A stretch of DNA of 64,000 nt from Candidatus Poribacteria bacterium (GTDB lineage: Bacteria; Poribacteria; WGA-4E; WGA-3G), in contig JAPOZO010000010.1 in the NCBI GenBank assembly GCA_026706025.1, forward strand, positions 52,702 to 116,701, written 5' to 3'. Under the pieces are notes generated by a model. The model was not told where the DNA came from, made no database searches, and worked only from the letters and a program-made list of their open reading frames with translations. The first letter of the stretch is position 1, and the number at the start of each line of letters is the position of its first letter. A program made the position numbers and the translations under genes. Shown here piece after piece: positions 54,461-63,746 of this stretch.

Positions 54461-55240
54461 GTGCTAACGAAACGAATAATTCCATGTTTAGATGTGCGTG
54501 CAGGAAAGGTCACGAAAGGCATCGCTTTTCAAGGCAATGTCGATGTCGGCGACCCGGTTGAGATGGCACGCTTTTATTATGAGGGCGGTGCCGATGAACT
54601 CGTCTTTTACGACATCACGGCAAGCAATGAACGCCGTGATATAATGATTGATGTCGTCTCCGCTGTCGCCGCTGAGATTTTTATCCCTTTTTCTGTCGGC
54701 GGTGGACTGCGCACGCTTGAAGATATGCGCCGCGTCCTACTCGCAGGGGCAGAGAAGGTGAGTATAGATTCCGGTGCTGTGCGGAACCCTGAACTTATCG
54801 CGGAAGGTGCGCGGGCATTCGGCAGTCAGTGTGTCGTGCTGAGTATGCAGGTACAGCGGGTCCCGAAAAGCGAACAGATTCCGAGCGGTTATGAGATTTA
54901 CATAGACGGTGGTCGGAAACCTGTCGGCTGGGATGCCTTGGAATGGTCGGCACGCGGTGTTGATTTGGGCGCAGGCGAGATTGTCGTCAATAGTATCGAC
55001 GCAGACGGCACAAAAGCCGGATATGAACTCGAATTGACGGGTGCTATCGCTGATCTCGTGCCGGTGCCTGTGATTGCCTCTGGTGGTGCCGGGAACCCGC
55101 AGCATCTGCGCGATGTATTTGTCGAAAGCAATGCCGATGCCGCAATCGTTGCGTCTATTACACACTACGGCGAATTCACGATTGAGAGCATCAAGACCTA
55201 TCTGACGGATGAAGGTGTAAGCGTACGGGATACATGGTAG
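54461..55240 (+). CDS. hisF: imidazole glycerol phosphate synthase cyclase subunit
   Basis: The 259-residue TIM barrel has [20 protein letters not shown] with the catalytic Asp, [49 protein letters not shown] (catalytic Asp in DADGT) and [13 protein letters not shown]. The start is GTG 54461, which fits the family N-terminus. GGAGG lies 15 nt upstream, further than usual. It should work with HisH, but no other his gene is in the window, so the pathway is scattered. Confidence 0.93.
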   Translation: MLTKRIIPCLDVRAGKVTKGIAFQGNVDVGDPVEMARFYYEGGADELVFYDITASNERRDIMIDVVSAVAAEIFIPFSVGGGLRTLEDMRRVLLAGAEKVSIDSGAVRNPELIAEGARAFGSQCVVLSMQVQRVPKSEQIPSGYEIYIDGGRKPVGWDALEWSARGVDLGAGEIVVNSIDADGTKAGYELELTGAIADLVPVPVIASGGAGNPQHLRDVFVESNADAAIVASITHYGEFTIESIKTYLTDEGVSVRDTW

Positions 55241-55515
55241 AATAGCCATCAGCCATCAGCCGTCAGCAATCAGCAAAGACGTTGGATTTACCAAACACCC
55301 TCTTTACTGACCGCTGGGCGGTTTTTTAGTAGAAAAAACCGCCCTGACTGCTGACCGCTAATCCGCTGACCGCTGAGAGGTTTTTTCATGCCTCGCAGTG
55401 AGAGAAAAACCGCCCTGACTGCTGACCGCTAACTGCTGATGGCTATTCCGCTGACTGCTGACGGCTGATGGCTGACGGCTATTCTTTCTGACAGCCGACA
55501 GCCGATAGCCAATTT
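55241..55515. repeat. GCTGACGGCTGAT-type degenerate repeat array
   Basis: Runs of CAGCCATCAGCCGTCAGC and CTGACTGCTGACCGCTAA motifs, with two AAACCGCCCTGACTGCTGACC copies, occupy this gap between hisF and the aminotransferase gene. The same short motif occurs before murJ (about 51975-52005). No gene is possible in any frame. Confidence 0.75.
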
Positions 55516-55526
55516 ATGGAGGATAA

Positions 55527-56429
55527 ATGCAGCCTAAATTACCTGATTCAAGGAATGAAGATATTTTAATCCACGTTAACGGTGAGCTCCTGCCCCGTGA
55601 GGATGCGAAGATTTCCGTGTTCGATAGCCTCGTCCAAGGTGGCGACGGTGTATGGGAAGGCTTGCGCGTCTACAACGGGAAGATTTTTGCATTGGATGAA
55701 CACCTTGACCGACTCATGGATTCCGCGCACGCTATGGCATTCGCGAATATCCCAACACGTGCGGCAGTCAAAACGGCAATCTTCGAGACGCTTGAAGCCA
55801 ACGGCATGCGCGACGGTGTCCATATCCGTCTAACACTCAGTCGCGGGAAAAAAGTTACCTCCAGTATGGACGCGCGCGTCAATCAGTACGGTACGAGTCT
55901 GATTGTACTCGCGGAGTGGAAGCCGCCTATCTATTCAAAGGGTGGTATCCGTTTGATCACTTCAGCGATCCGACGGAATCCACCGCAGTGCGTTGACTCT
56001 AAAATCCACCACAATAACCTGATTAACAACATCCTCGCCAAGATTGAGGCGAATGTCGCTGGCGTAGACGATGCGATTATGCTCGACATTCACGGGTATG
56101 TCTCAGAGACGAATGCGACGAATATGTTTATTGTAAAGCGTGGACATGTCCTGACACCCCACGCCGATAGCTGCCTCCCCGGCATTACGCGGGGTATGGT
56201 CATCCAAATCGCCCGTGAGGCGGGGATCCCGCTCACAGAACGGAATGTTTCGTTGGTTGAGGTTTACACTGCCGATGAAGTTTTCACGACGGGGACTGTT
56301 GGTGAATTGAGTCCTGTTTTGGAGGTTGACGGTAGAAAAATTGGAGATGACAGCATCGGTCCCGTGACGACTCGGTTACAGGAACTTTATGCAGAACGGA
56401 CAGCTAATGAAGGGGAACCTTTACCATAG
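55527..56429 (+). CDS. branched-chain-type class IV aminotransferase
   Basis: The 300-residue PLP enzyme has VNGELLPREDAKISVFDSLV, GDGVWEGLRVYNGKIFALDE, the PLP-binding Lys in VDSKIHHNNLINNIL, DIHGYVSETNATNMFIVKRG and FTTGTVGELSPVLEVDGR. This is the fold-type IV family including IlvE, D-amino-acid transaminase and aminodeoxychorismate lyase. IlvE-like function is most likely, but it is shorter at the N-terminus than some IlvE proteins. GGAGG 4 nt before the ATG. Confidence 0.88.
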   Translation: MQPKLPDSRNEDILIHVNGELLPREDAKISVFDSLVQGGDGVWEGLRVYNGKIFALDEHLDRLMDSAHAMAFANIPTRAAVKTAIFETLEANGMRDGVHIRLTLSRGKKVTSSMDARVNQYGTSLIVLAEWKPPIYSKGGIRLITSAIRRNPPQCVDSKIHHNNLINNILAKIEANVAGVDDAIMLDIHGYVSETNATNMFIVKRGHVLTPHADSCLPGITRGMVIQIAREAGIPLTERNVSLVEVYTADEVFTTGTVGELSPVLEVDGRKIGDDSIGPVTTRLQELYAERTANEGEPLP

Positions 56430-56698
56430 GTGCCGTATTTATAACGCAAGTTGCTACCTGTTTATTCTCATTATGAAGTAATAGCACTCCTAATGAGGTT
56501 TAACAAATGAATTGGGTAATTTCCTCCAGGCCCGGTGGGTGCGGTTTCCTAACCGCACCAGAGGTATCAATTTAGGGAAAAATAACCGTCTTAGAACCAG
56601 GTCCGGTAGGTTCGGTTTTGCGGCGTACACGCCCAGATGCGATCTGCATCGCAACCGAACCGGATTTTACACAAAAACCTTTCTTGAGAACTTCAGAC

Positions 56699-57175
56699 AT
56701 GAAAACCTTTCCAAAACACCGCAGTCACACCTTACGCACAGGTAGGTATTCGATACCAGGCACATATTACCACATTGTGATCGTCACCAACAAGCGGCGG
56801 CGAATCCTCTCGGATAACAAGGTCGCATCAATCATTTTTCAGACTTTTGATTGGATGGAAGGAGAAAAACGTTTGGAGTGGATATGTATTAGGGTGATGC
56901 CTGATCACGTACATGCGGTCATTAGACTCGGAGAGGAGCAGACGCTCGCGAAAGTGTTGCATTCTATAAAACGTTATACTGCGCGTGAAATTAACAAACA
57001 GTTATCCACAGCAGGTGTCTTTTGGCAGAAAGGTTATACAGATTGGGGTATTCGAGATGACGCTGCATTAAACGATACCATCCGTTACTGCTATGCGAAT
57101 CCGGTAAGAGCGGGAATAGTGGAGACCCCTCGCGATTATCCGCATTGGCGATGCAAATTTCAAATGGAATATTGA
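56699..57175 (+). CDS. REP-associated tyrosine transposase (RAYT, Y1_Tnp)
   Basis: A 158-residue HUH-type single-strand transposase. YSIPGTYYHIVIVTNKRRRI is the first strand pair, MPDHVHAVIRLGE carries the His-x-His metal motif, and FWQKGYTDWGIRDDAALNDT holds the expected catalytic Tyr region before YCYANPVRAGIVETP. The ATG at 56699 fits family N-termini. An upstream frame from 56618 reads through the hairpin and is not used. RAYTs move short palindromic REP sequences in trans and are usually single-copy. Here CCGGTTCGGTT...AACCGAACC hairpins surround it. Confidence 0.88.
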   Translation: MKTFPKHRSHTLRTGRYSIPGTYYHIVIVTNKRRRILSDNKVASIIFQTFDWMEGEKRLEWICIRVMPDHVHAVIRLGEEQTLAKVLHSIKRYTAREINKQLSTAGVFWQKGYTDWGIRDDAALNDTIRYCYANPVRAGIVETPRDYPHWRCKFQMEY

Positions 57176-57224
57176 TAGTTGGTGGGATTCAAGAGGACTT
57201 CAAGGTTGTTGGTTAGAAATCCGG

Positions 57225-57506
57225 TTCGGTTGCAAACCGAACCATAGGTGTCAATTTAGCGGCACCCCAGGTCCGGTAGGTGCGGTTTCTAACCGCACCG
57301 GATACCTCGCGAAAACCTTCAGATGCAGCGTTTGCGGAACACGCGTTCCCCTAAAGAAGAAACCGAGAACGGAATTCAAGAGGTTTTTGAAGTTGTTACG
57401 GTTGACGCGTCGGAGCCGGTTCGGTTGCAAACCGAACCTACCGGCCTCGGGATCACGACGGTTATTTTTTCTAAAATTGATACCTCTGGTTCGGTTGCAA
57501 ACCGAA
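57225..57506. mobile_element. nested CCATAGGTGTC-type element with exact 17-bp direct repeats
   Basis: The 248-bp element (57242-57489) has left end CCATAGGTGTCAATTTAG and right end CTAAAATTGATACCTCTGG. It is flanked by identical TTCGGTTGCAAACCGAA at 57225-57241 and 57490-57506, a palindrome. Removing it and one flank restores a standard hairpin of the outer element (CCGGTTCGGTTGCAAACCGA then ACCTACCGG). So it inserted into the hairpin. Confidence 0.88.
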
Positions 57507-57689
57507 CCTACCGGGCCTGGGGGAATGCCCTAAATTGACAGTTATGGTGCGGTTTCCTAACCGCACCCAGAGGTATCAATTTAGCGATTTTCCGCGCCAT
57601 TTTCGGCATATTAAGTCTGAACGCGACAGTGGCAGGCGTGTGTCCGTTTTTGGGCTCGGAAAATTAAGCAAAAAAGGCGTGGCTGGAGA

Positions 57690-57836
57690 ACCACCCCTCT
57701 CTCTTAACTGATAACTGAAAGCGCAGCGTACTGAAAACTGATAACTATCCCTCTGATAACTGAAAGCGCAGCGTACTGAGTACTGACAACTGAAAGATTT
57801 TTTCGAAGAAAAAATCGTACTGATAACTGACAGCCA
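57690..57836. repeat. GATAACTGAAAGCGCAGCGTACTGA-type repeat stretch
   Basis: Two clear copies of GATAACTGAAAGCGCAGC GTACTGA, degenerate further copies and a GATTTTTTCG-AAG-AAAAAATC hairpin are present. The motif pair is shared with 5050-5205. There is no coding sequence. Confidence 0.7.
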
Positions 57837-57931
57837 TTATAAAAGTGCAAAGCGGTGAACAGGGAATCCACCGCTTTTGCGTTAGGTTAGTTCGGTTATA
57901 GACTTCTCCCTGAATAACCGAGTTGTTGCGT

Positions 57932-57973
57932 CGAAAGGCACGCCATCACTATCAGCGTGATGGCGTGCTTTCG
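57932..57973 (-). terminator. strong stem-loop after the 1308-residue gene
   Basis: CGAAA-GCACGCCATCAC (57932-57949) pairs with GTGATGGCGTGC-TTTCG (57957-57973), about 17 bp, just behind the stop of the leftward gene. Run-off T's are few. Likely a factor-assisted or bidirectional terminator. Confidence 0.7.
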
Positions 57974-57975
57974 TA

Positions 57976-60900
57976 TTATTGCAACGCTTTTAGTTCACCC
58001 CATGTCGTGGTTGCTTTACCAGCTGCTGTGACGTTACCGCGAAGGTGCGTGGTCGCCAAGCGGGAAGCATGACCTTCTAAGGAAACATCTTCGATCTGGT
58101 AGTAGTAGATGACATTGGGTTTCGCAGATGTATCGGCATACTCGTAAGTTGTACGTTCACTCGTCGTGCCTTGACCTGCGATCAATTTCGTGTTAATCTT
58201 CGTGAACTCACCGTCTCGTGTTTCACTCCGCAGGATGTTGAATCCAGCGTTGTTCAATTCAGATTCGGTGATCCAACGAATAACGACTGCGCCAGTATCT
58301 TTCATCCGTTCCGGACGGAACTTAGAAAGCGATACGGGAAGCACACCACCAACGGTATGACCTGGAGAACTGAGGTCAGAGTTATGACCGTAGGATGTTG
58401 TCTCAAGTGTTGAAACGAACTGCGCGCTCATATCAAAGGTATTCCAAGCACCTTCGAGTTGCCCGTTAATAGGATCGCCCTTTATGGATGCGCGAACGAT
58501 AGAGACACGATCACCATCGTCATTCGTACCCATCGGCAACATCCAAACAGGATCCTCATAGGACTGCGGATTTCTACGGACACGACCCTCACCTGCTACG
58601 ACAGTCGCGAGGTTACCGACCTTATCAGCCAGTTTACGATTCGCATCCTTATTGTCCTTGCCTTTCGTCAGCAGGGTAATCTCAAAGCCATACTGACTCA
58701 GGATCAATTCACCCCGTTTGTTACCACGGAGGGCATGAACACGTTCGCTCGGGAGGTTTGTATCATTCCGACCCGCATATGCGACAAGCAGGAACGTCTG
58801 ACCCGGTGGGATCTTACCATTAATAGCGTAATCCTTATTCAGATCACCGGCGTACGTCTCACCACCTAAATCTTGGTCATGGTTGATGATAGTGACGCGC
58901 CAACCGTCGAGATTAATACCGACCGTTTTCGACGTGTTATAGAGTTCAATCCACTGCGGTATGTTCGCACGGGTACCCGTGGCATACATAATTTCGCTGA
59001 TGATGACAGGATCCGCGCCTGCCTGCGTTTCATTACTTTGCAGCGTGTTATTCGCATACCCGGGTGTTCCACCGTTCTCATTACCTGCGGCGGCATTCCG
59101 TCTATAGCCGATACCGGTCCAACCGACATTCCGCCAAGCGGTATCATCGTGATGGTTACCACCGTTTCTACCGTAATTGGTAGAACTCGTACCCCAGACG
59201 TTATCTTTCTGGCGACGATGGACTTCACCAACGACCCACTTGTTGTTAGAAAGTTCGGCATTCCGGACTCCGCCTTTCAGGGGCCAGAGGTTCGTGAACC
59301 CAGCCTGTTCAGCGGCGACTTTCAAACTCGTGTCATAACCGGCAATGTCCCAGATATTCGTATCTTTGCCGACATCATCATTGTGCCTTCGGCTACGCAG
59401 AATCAGTACGAATTCAGCAGGGAACCCTTCACCATCAACATCAACCGCAGCTTCATTAAACTTACGCTTCCCATTGCTGCTATCCTCTATGATGAGATAG
59501 CGTGCGGATGTTTCCTTGTTGACACCGTTGATCTGATCGTTGTCCCCCAAGTCGACGTTCCAACCCGTGGCTACCGGATGATCATCATCGTCTCTCGGAT
59601 CCGTGAACACGCAGAGCAGGACGCCCTGTGCGGGAATCTTCAAATCCTGATCACCGAACTGGAAGAGCGAAGTATCTGTACCAACGTCCTTCACAATGCG
59701 AATCTCGCGGTTCTTCAAGTTCTGTTCGCTATCAGATTTGTTGCGAAGTTCAAACCATTCGTACTTACCAGCTGATCTGTTAGAAACTTCGTTGAAGATG
59801 ACCGGACCGACATTGAAAGAGGTTGTACCAACAACGGTTGCTGTCTTACGTTCTATGGCACCGGGTGTGCCTTTATGACCACTAAGATAGTAGTCCGTTG
59901 ATGTTGACCACCTGTTCTTGTTGTGGCCGTCGCGGTCATTCTGTGGACCACGGTCATTTCTGTAGAAGGAGACGAAGTCAACATCCCTGGTTTCCATGTC
60001 ACCGTCATCAAACCCATTCTGACCGAGGTCAAATGCCCAACCTGCACCGACTTGGTTACTGAGACGGTCTAACCGGACATCATCACTACCAGCATCAGGA
60101 GCAGGACGCCCTTGCGTGGCACTCAACGTGACAGTTATTGGAACAGGAAGTTTGTTATAGAGTTCAATCCATTGGTGAGCGTCATACCCCATTTCTCCGA
60201 CTTCAGCCGTATTGACCGCTGCCATAACTTCAGTGATCAGCGCATCACGTTTTTTGGCTGCTTCTGCTGCGGTAGTACCACCGTCACCATCGCGATCCAA
60301 CATTGTTGCCTTAGGGGTTGTCAACAACAGCGTCGCGCCTCGGAATAAATAGTCTTCCAAATTCGGCATAGTTGGCCAAGCCATGATGGTTGTAGGCGAA
60401 CTCATTTCATCAGGGTTAGCTGGAATCGCAGACATTGGAAGTCCCATAGGCGACATCGTCCGTGCGACAATAACATAACTCTTCGCTGGAATCGTGACCA
60501 TGACATCAGCAGCTGGTGCATCCATCTCGGTAACCGTGTAGGCGAGCGTTTGCGCACCAGAAGTTCCCCAACTCAGCATAATGCTTACAGCACCTGCTGT
60601 TTGAGTAGCAGGAATCGTGAGCGTACGCATTGTACCGGTACCTGTGATAGTACCGACAGACGTTGTTACAACACCCGGATCGGTGCCAAATACAAGAGCA
60701 ATCGTGCCGCCTTGCATAACACTACCACCGGTAGCTGGCGTTGCTGAAGTGAAAGTCGCAGTCATATCCACCATAGTCATCGATTTCGCTGCCAACGTAA
60801 CAGTGCCTACCGGAAACGTGGCTTCATTACCAGCCATATCACTAACTGTTGCGAGGACTGTGACTATAGTGCCCGCCTCTATATCAACATTTGCCGTTGA

Positions 60901-61902
60901 AACCGTGGCGGCGAACTGATTCGCTATAAGAGTTCTGCCAATATTGCTAAAGGATAAGATGTGCGGACTCTGATTATCCTCAAGCATAATGCTTGAAGCT
61001 CTTATGCCACTACTACCACTAGTACCAGCAGCGGCAGCATCTATGATCGTGAAAATAAAATCAAAATCTCCAGGGCCCCACTGACCACTATCAGGCGGTG
61101 CCGGTTTCCTGTTATTCACAGGAATTGTATCTGGACCGTCAGTCGCAGCATTAGTAGCTGCATCTCTTGCTGGTACTAAAGTATCATAGACAACCGACGC
61201 TGTAGCGTCAGCAGCCTGATCTGGTGCTTGGAATGGGAAACCACCTGCAGTTATGATCACAGTAACCGGAGTGTCAGTAGGATTAATAGCCACAGTATAC
61301 GTACCATCACTATTATCAGTGAAACTCAGAATAGTACCGTTAGTTACAGTTAAATCACCCTGGACGAGGCTATCCGAAGGACCTATTTCAGGGACTGCTG
61401 GCGGACCTGTCATTGCAGCTGCTGGAGTTTCAAACGTAATGACAGCGTTGAAGAACTTATTTGTCGCTTCGGGTGCGGTAATGCTCTTCAATTTCGGCTG
61501 AGCGATGCTTGTTGCCATCAGATCCCGCGCATTTTTGAAAGTGGTTCTGCGGCCAGCTGTAAACGTTACAGTTACATCGGCACCAGCAGCAGAAGGTGTT
61601 ACATTAAACTTAAACGCAGTCGCAGTAGCATCACCTACCGTAACCGTAACCGTAGGATCGTTGCCGGTATAGTAACCAGTAGCAGTTCCCCCCGCTGCTG
61701 TAGCAGCAGGAATTGTAACAGTAGCCGCGGGTGCTGCAGCATACGTAAGAGTGGCGTTCCACCCTGCGTCATCAGCAGTTCCGTCACCATTCACGTCTGC
61801 GGTCCACGTCGCACTCAGAGTCGGTTCTGCCATTGCTGGCATCGCTGCGAATGCGAAAATTAGAATTAAACTTGCTAAGGAAAATGTCAATCGATTTGAC
61901 AT
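57976..61902 (-). CDS. 1308-residue exported multi-domain protein with lamin-tail domains
   Basis: The protein has a signal peptide (LASLILIFAFAAMPAMA). Ig-like beta-sandwich repeats rich in Ala and Thr occupy residues about 25-480. At least two, perhaps three, lamin-tail (LTD) domains follow: VIFNEVSNRSAGKYEWFELR and VIISEIMYATGTRANIPQWI, with an earlier related GYDAHQWIELYNKLPVPITV. The C-terminus (VVIRWITESELNNAGFNILR, VIYYYQIEDVSLEG) is the fibronectin-like or sorting unit frequent at the end of large surface proteins. GGAGG about 10 nt before ATG 61902. Probably a surface protein; the ligand is unknown. Confidence 0.82.
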   Translation of the reverse strand: MSNRLTFSLASLILIFAFAAMPAMAEPTLSATWTADVNGDGTADDAGWNATLTYAAAPAATVTIPAATAAGGTATGYYTGNDPTVTVTVGDATATAFKFNVTPSAAGADVTVTFTAGRRTTFKNARDLMATSIAQPKLKSITAPEATNKFFNAVITFETPAAAMTGPPAVPEIGPSDSLVQGDLTVTNGTILSFTDNSDGTYTVAINPTDTPVTVIITAGGFPFQAPDQAADATASVVYDTLVPARDAATNAATDGPDTIPVNNRKPAPPDSGQWGPGDFDFIFTIIDAAAAGTSGSSGIRASSIMLEDNQSPHILSFSNIGRTLIANQFAATVSTANVDIEAGTIVTVLATVSDMAGNEATFPVGTVTLAAKSMTMVDMTATFTSATPATGGSVMQGGTIALVFGTDPGVVTTSVGTITGTGTMRTLTIPATQTAGAVSIMLSWGTSGAQTLAYTVTEMDAPAADVMVTIPAKSYVIVARTMSPMGLPMSAIPANPDEMSSPTTIMAWPTMPNLEDYLFRGATLLLTTPKATMLDRDGDGGTTAAEAAKKRDALITEVMAAVNTAEVGEMGYDAHQWIELYNKLPVPITVTLSATQGRPAPDAGSDDVRLDRLSNQVGAGWAFDLGQNGFDDGDMETRDVDFVSFYRNDRGPQNDRDGHNKNRWSTSTDYYLSGHKGTPGAIERKTATVVGTTSFNVGPVIFNEVSNRSAGKYEWFELRNKSDSEQNLKNREIRIVKDVGTDTSLFQFGDQDLKIPAQGVLLCVFTDPRDDDDHPVATGWNVDLGDNDQINGVNKETSARYLIIEDSSNGKRKFNEAAVDVDGEGFPAEFVLILRSRRHNDDVGKDTNIWDIAGYDTSLKVAAEQAGFTNLWPLKGGVRNAELSNNKWVVGEVHRRQKDNVWGTSSTNYGRNGGNHHDDTAWRNVGWTGIGYRRNAAAGNENGGTPGYANNTLQSNETQAGADPVIISEIMYATGTRANIPQWIELYNTSKTVGINLDGWRVTIINHDQDLGGETYAGDLNKDYAINGKIPPGQTFLLVAYAGRNDTNLPSERVHALRGNKRGELILSQYGFEITLLTKGKDNKDANRKLADKVGNLATVVAGEGRVRRNPQSYEDPVWMLPMGTNDDGDRVSIVRASIKGDPINGQLEGAWNTFDMSAQFVSTLETTSYGHNSDLSSPGHTVGGVLPVSLSKFRPERMKDTGAVVIRWITESELNNAGFNILRSETRDGEFTKINTKLIAGQGTTSERTTYEYADTSAKPNVIYYYQIEDVSLEGHASRLATTHLRGNVTAAGKATTTWGELKALQ

Positions 61903-61925
61903 AGGTTATTTTCCTCCAAAAAGTA

Positions 61926-62150
61926 AATAGAAAAAAAATAGTGTTAAGTCTGTATCAGTTTCCAGTTGATAGTTTCCAGTTGCCAGAGAAGAGGACTCTT
62001 TACTGGTGACTGTTAACTGGTTACTTTAAAGACTTCCATTCAACAATCGAATGGATTCAGGGAAATAAACCCATTCTTACAAAATAAACTAACCTTTTTT
62101 GCGTGGGTGCACAGTCCGCAACCCGCGCTTTTGGGTCATTAGTGCTTAAA
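61926..62150. other. intergenic region, repeat motifs only
   Basis: Contains degenerate CAGTTTCCAGTTGATAGTTT repeats, then an ordinary AT-rich stretch. It should hold the promoter of the leftward 1308-residue gene. No gene is seen. Confidence 0.5.
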
Positions 62151-62363
62151 TTACGAAGGCGTTGCACTTTCGAGGCTTAAGGCTTGCTGTTTGTATGCAT
62201 CAATGAGTTCCGCCTCGAATTCCTGCCAGACCTCCGACTTCCGCCAATTCGATACAGTTGTTTCAGTGAAACCGAGTGTGCTGGCAATTTCGCGGTTGCT
62301 TTTACCATCGAACGACATCTGGCAGGCAATCAGTACCTGTTTCGTACTTACTTTCTTCGGCAT
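62151..62363 (-). CDS. small helix-turn-helix protein
   Basis: A 70-residue protein with a clear HTH: GKSNREIASTLGFTETTVSNWRKS, preceded by STKQVLIACQMSF. The type resembles the N-terminal DNA-binding part of transposases or of phage small-terminase-like proteins (phBC6A51 type). The gene is short but complete, with no partner gene, so it may be a truncated transposase or a small regulator. It is next to the AT-rich repeat array. Confidence 0.7.
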   Translation of the reverse strand: MPKKVSTKQVLIACQMSFDGKSNREIASTLGFTETTVSNWRKSEVWQEFEAELIDAYKQQALSLESATPS

Positions 62364-62439
62364 GCGAAATTCCCCCGTTCGTCAAATTAGCGTCTCTAAC
62401 GACCACTAATCCTCAACTCGAGCTGCTACTTACACTTAA

Positions 62440-63100
62440 ACGAAACAACCCGAATTATTTCAGATATACATTAAGACGTTTTATTTTTTTGTAAGTTACA
62501 AAAATTTTGCCTTAATATGCTAATATTATACATCAGATATATAATTAAGTCAAATTTTTTTGTGTTTTTTTGATAAAAATTGATTATACCCCAATTTTCT
62601 ACCAATGAAAAACCCGTTTTTCGCAGTTCCAACACAAAAATGCCAACCACTGGACACCGGATCCTAAACGCTAAATCGGTATATTAAGACAATCTATCCT
62701 ATTTAACTACTAATTAAATGTGTTTTTGTCTTAATACGGTAATATTATACAAAATATATATAATTAAGTCAAGTTTTTATTTATTTTTTTTGATAAAAAT
62801 TGGTTATATCGCAATTTATACCAATAAAAAACCTGTTTTTCGCGGTGCCGACACCCAAGCATGCCAACCCCTGGTCATCGATCCCGCTACCGTAAAACTA
62901 TGTTTAAGACAATCTATTCTATTTAATTTATAATTAAACCAAATTTTTGTCTTTATACATAATATTATACAAGGTATATATAATTAAGTCAAATTTATTT
63001 TCTTAATAGTTGGTTATACCTCATTTTTTGCCAATAAAAAATAGTTTACGCCGTGCTAACAGAAAGCATGTCAGCCGCTGGATACCAATCCCGCGAATTC
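62440..63100. repeat. AT-rich array of three ~220-bp repeat units
   Basis: The anchor TAATATTATA occurs at 62521, 62740 and 62960 (period 219-220). Each unit then has ATATAATTAAGTCAA, a GATAAAAATTGGTTATA block, ACCAATAAAAAAC and a GC-richer stretch with ATGCCAACCNCTGG. Units 2 and 3 are preceded by TTAAGACAATCTAT ... TTTTTGTCTT, an inverted repeat. AT content is far above the surroundings. No frame longer than about 70 codons is convincing. Confidence 0.85.
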
Positions 63101-63135
63101 ATTCGCGAGTTTTGGGGCACCTCCGGCCCGGTAGG

Positions 63136-63449
63136 TTCGGTTTTGTGACTGCACCATAGGTGTCGATTTAGGGGTTTTCGCAGTGTTTTATCACAAATGT
63201 AATAAACATGCTGAAGAAACACCCAAGCAAAAACCCCTTACAGGGCTTGGATCCTTGCTCGAAAACGCTGCTATAAACATAGTGAAGAAACACCCAAGCA
63301 AATAAACCCTACGGGACTAAAGAGGTTTCTGAAGTTTTCAAGGTTTCCGCGTAGGAGCCGGTTCGGTTAGGAAACCGAACCTACCAGGCCTGGGGTCGAG
63401 GCGGTTATTTTTCTAAAATTGACACCTATGGTTCGGTTTTGCGACTGCA
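63136..63449. mobile_element. CCATAGGTGTC-type element, tandem array copy 1
   Basis: The 278-bp element (63154-63431) has ends CCATAGGTGTCGATTTAG and CTAAAATTGACACCTATGG. Flanks TTCGGTTTTGTGACTGCA (63136-63153) and TTCGGTTTTGCGACTGCA (63432-63449) agree in 17 of 18 bases. The interior carries the AAACACCCAAGC and CCCTACGGG modules in reverse orientation. No coding capacity. Confidence 0.85.
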
Positions 63450-63746
63450 CCATAGGTGTCGATTTAGAGATATTTCGCGATATTTGGCGCGATCCGATCA
63501 TAGATGCTGAAAAAACACCCTATCAAAAACCCCCTACGGGGCTTGGTTCTTGGCAGAGACACGTTTCTACACAGATGCTTAAAGAAACACCCAAGCAAAT
63601 AAACCCTACGGGACTAAAGAGAGTTTTGAGGCCTTCAAGGTTTCCGCGTCGTATCCGGTTCGGTTGGGAAACCGAACCTACCGGGCCTGGGTCTAAGACG
63701 GTTATTTTTTGTAAAATTGACACTTATGGTTGGGTTTGCAGCCGCA
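63450..63746. mobile_element. CCATAGGTGTC-type element, tandem array copy 2
   Basis: The 280-bp element (63450-63729) starts right after the shared 18-bp flank of copy 1. Its right flank TTGGGTTTGCAGCCGCA (63730-63746) is a diverged version of TTCGGTTTTGCGACTGCA. It is close to the reverse of the 53938-54239 element. The interior hairpin CCGGTTCGGTTGGGAAACCG then AACCTACCGG is intact. Confidence 0.8.

Larger units (their letters stand above)
56540..57565. mobile_element. 990-bp inverted-repeat element carrying a RAYT gene, flanked by exact 18-bp direct repeats
   Basis: The element proper is 56558-57547. Left end CCAGAGGTATCAATTTAGGG and right end CCTAAATTGACAGTTATGG are imperfect inverted repeats of the CCATAGGTGTC family. 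Direct repeats TGCGGTTTCCTAACCGCA lie at 56540-56557 and 57548-57565 and are identical over 18 bp. The flank is itself a palindrome, the family's hairpin. Inside are the RAYT gene (56699-57175), hairpins and a nested 248-bp element (57242-57489). Confidence 0.85.

Noticed and set aside
55241..55515. CRISPR-like or coding repeats in the GCTGAC array
   Set aside because: The repeats are degenerate and of variable spacing, and all frames contain stops.
56618..56698. Upstream extension of the RAYT gene
   Set aside because: The extra 27 codons run through the hairpin DNA and do not match family N-termini. ATG 56699 is used.
63136..63746. CRISPR array, because of regularly spaced repeats
   Set aside because: Units are about 280 bp with inverted ends. 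There are no short direct repeats with unique spacers and no cas genes.
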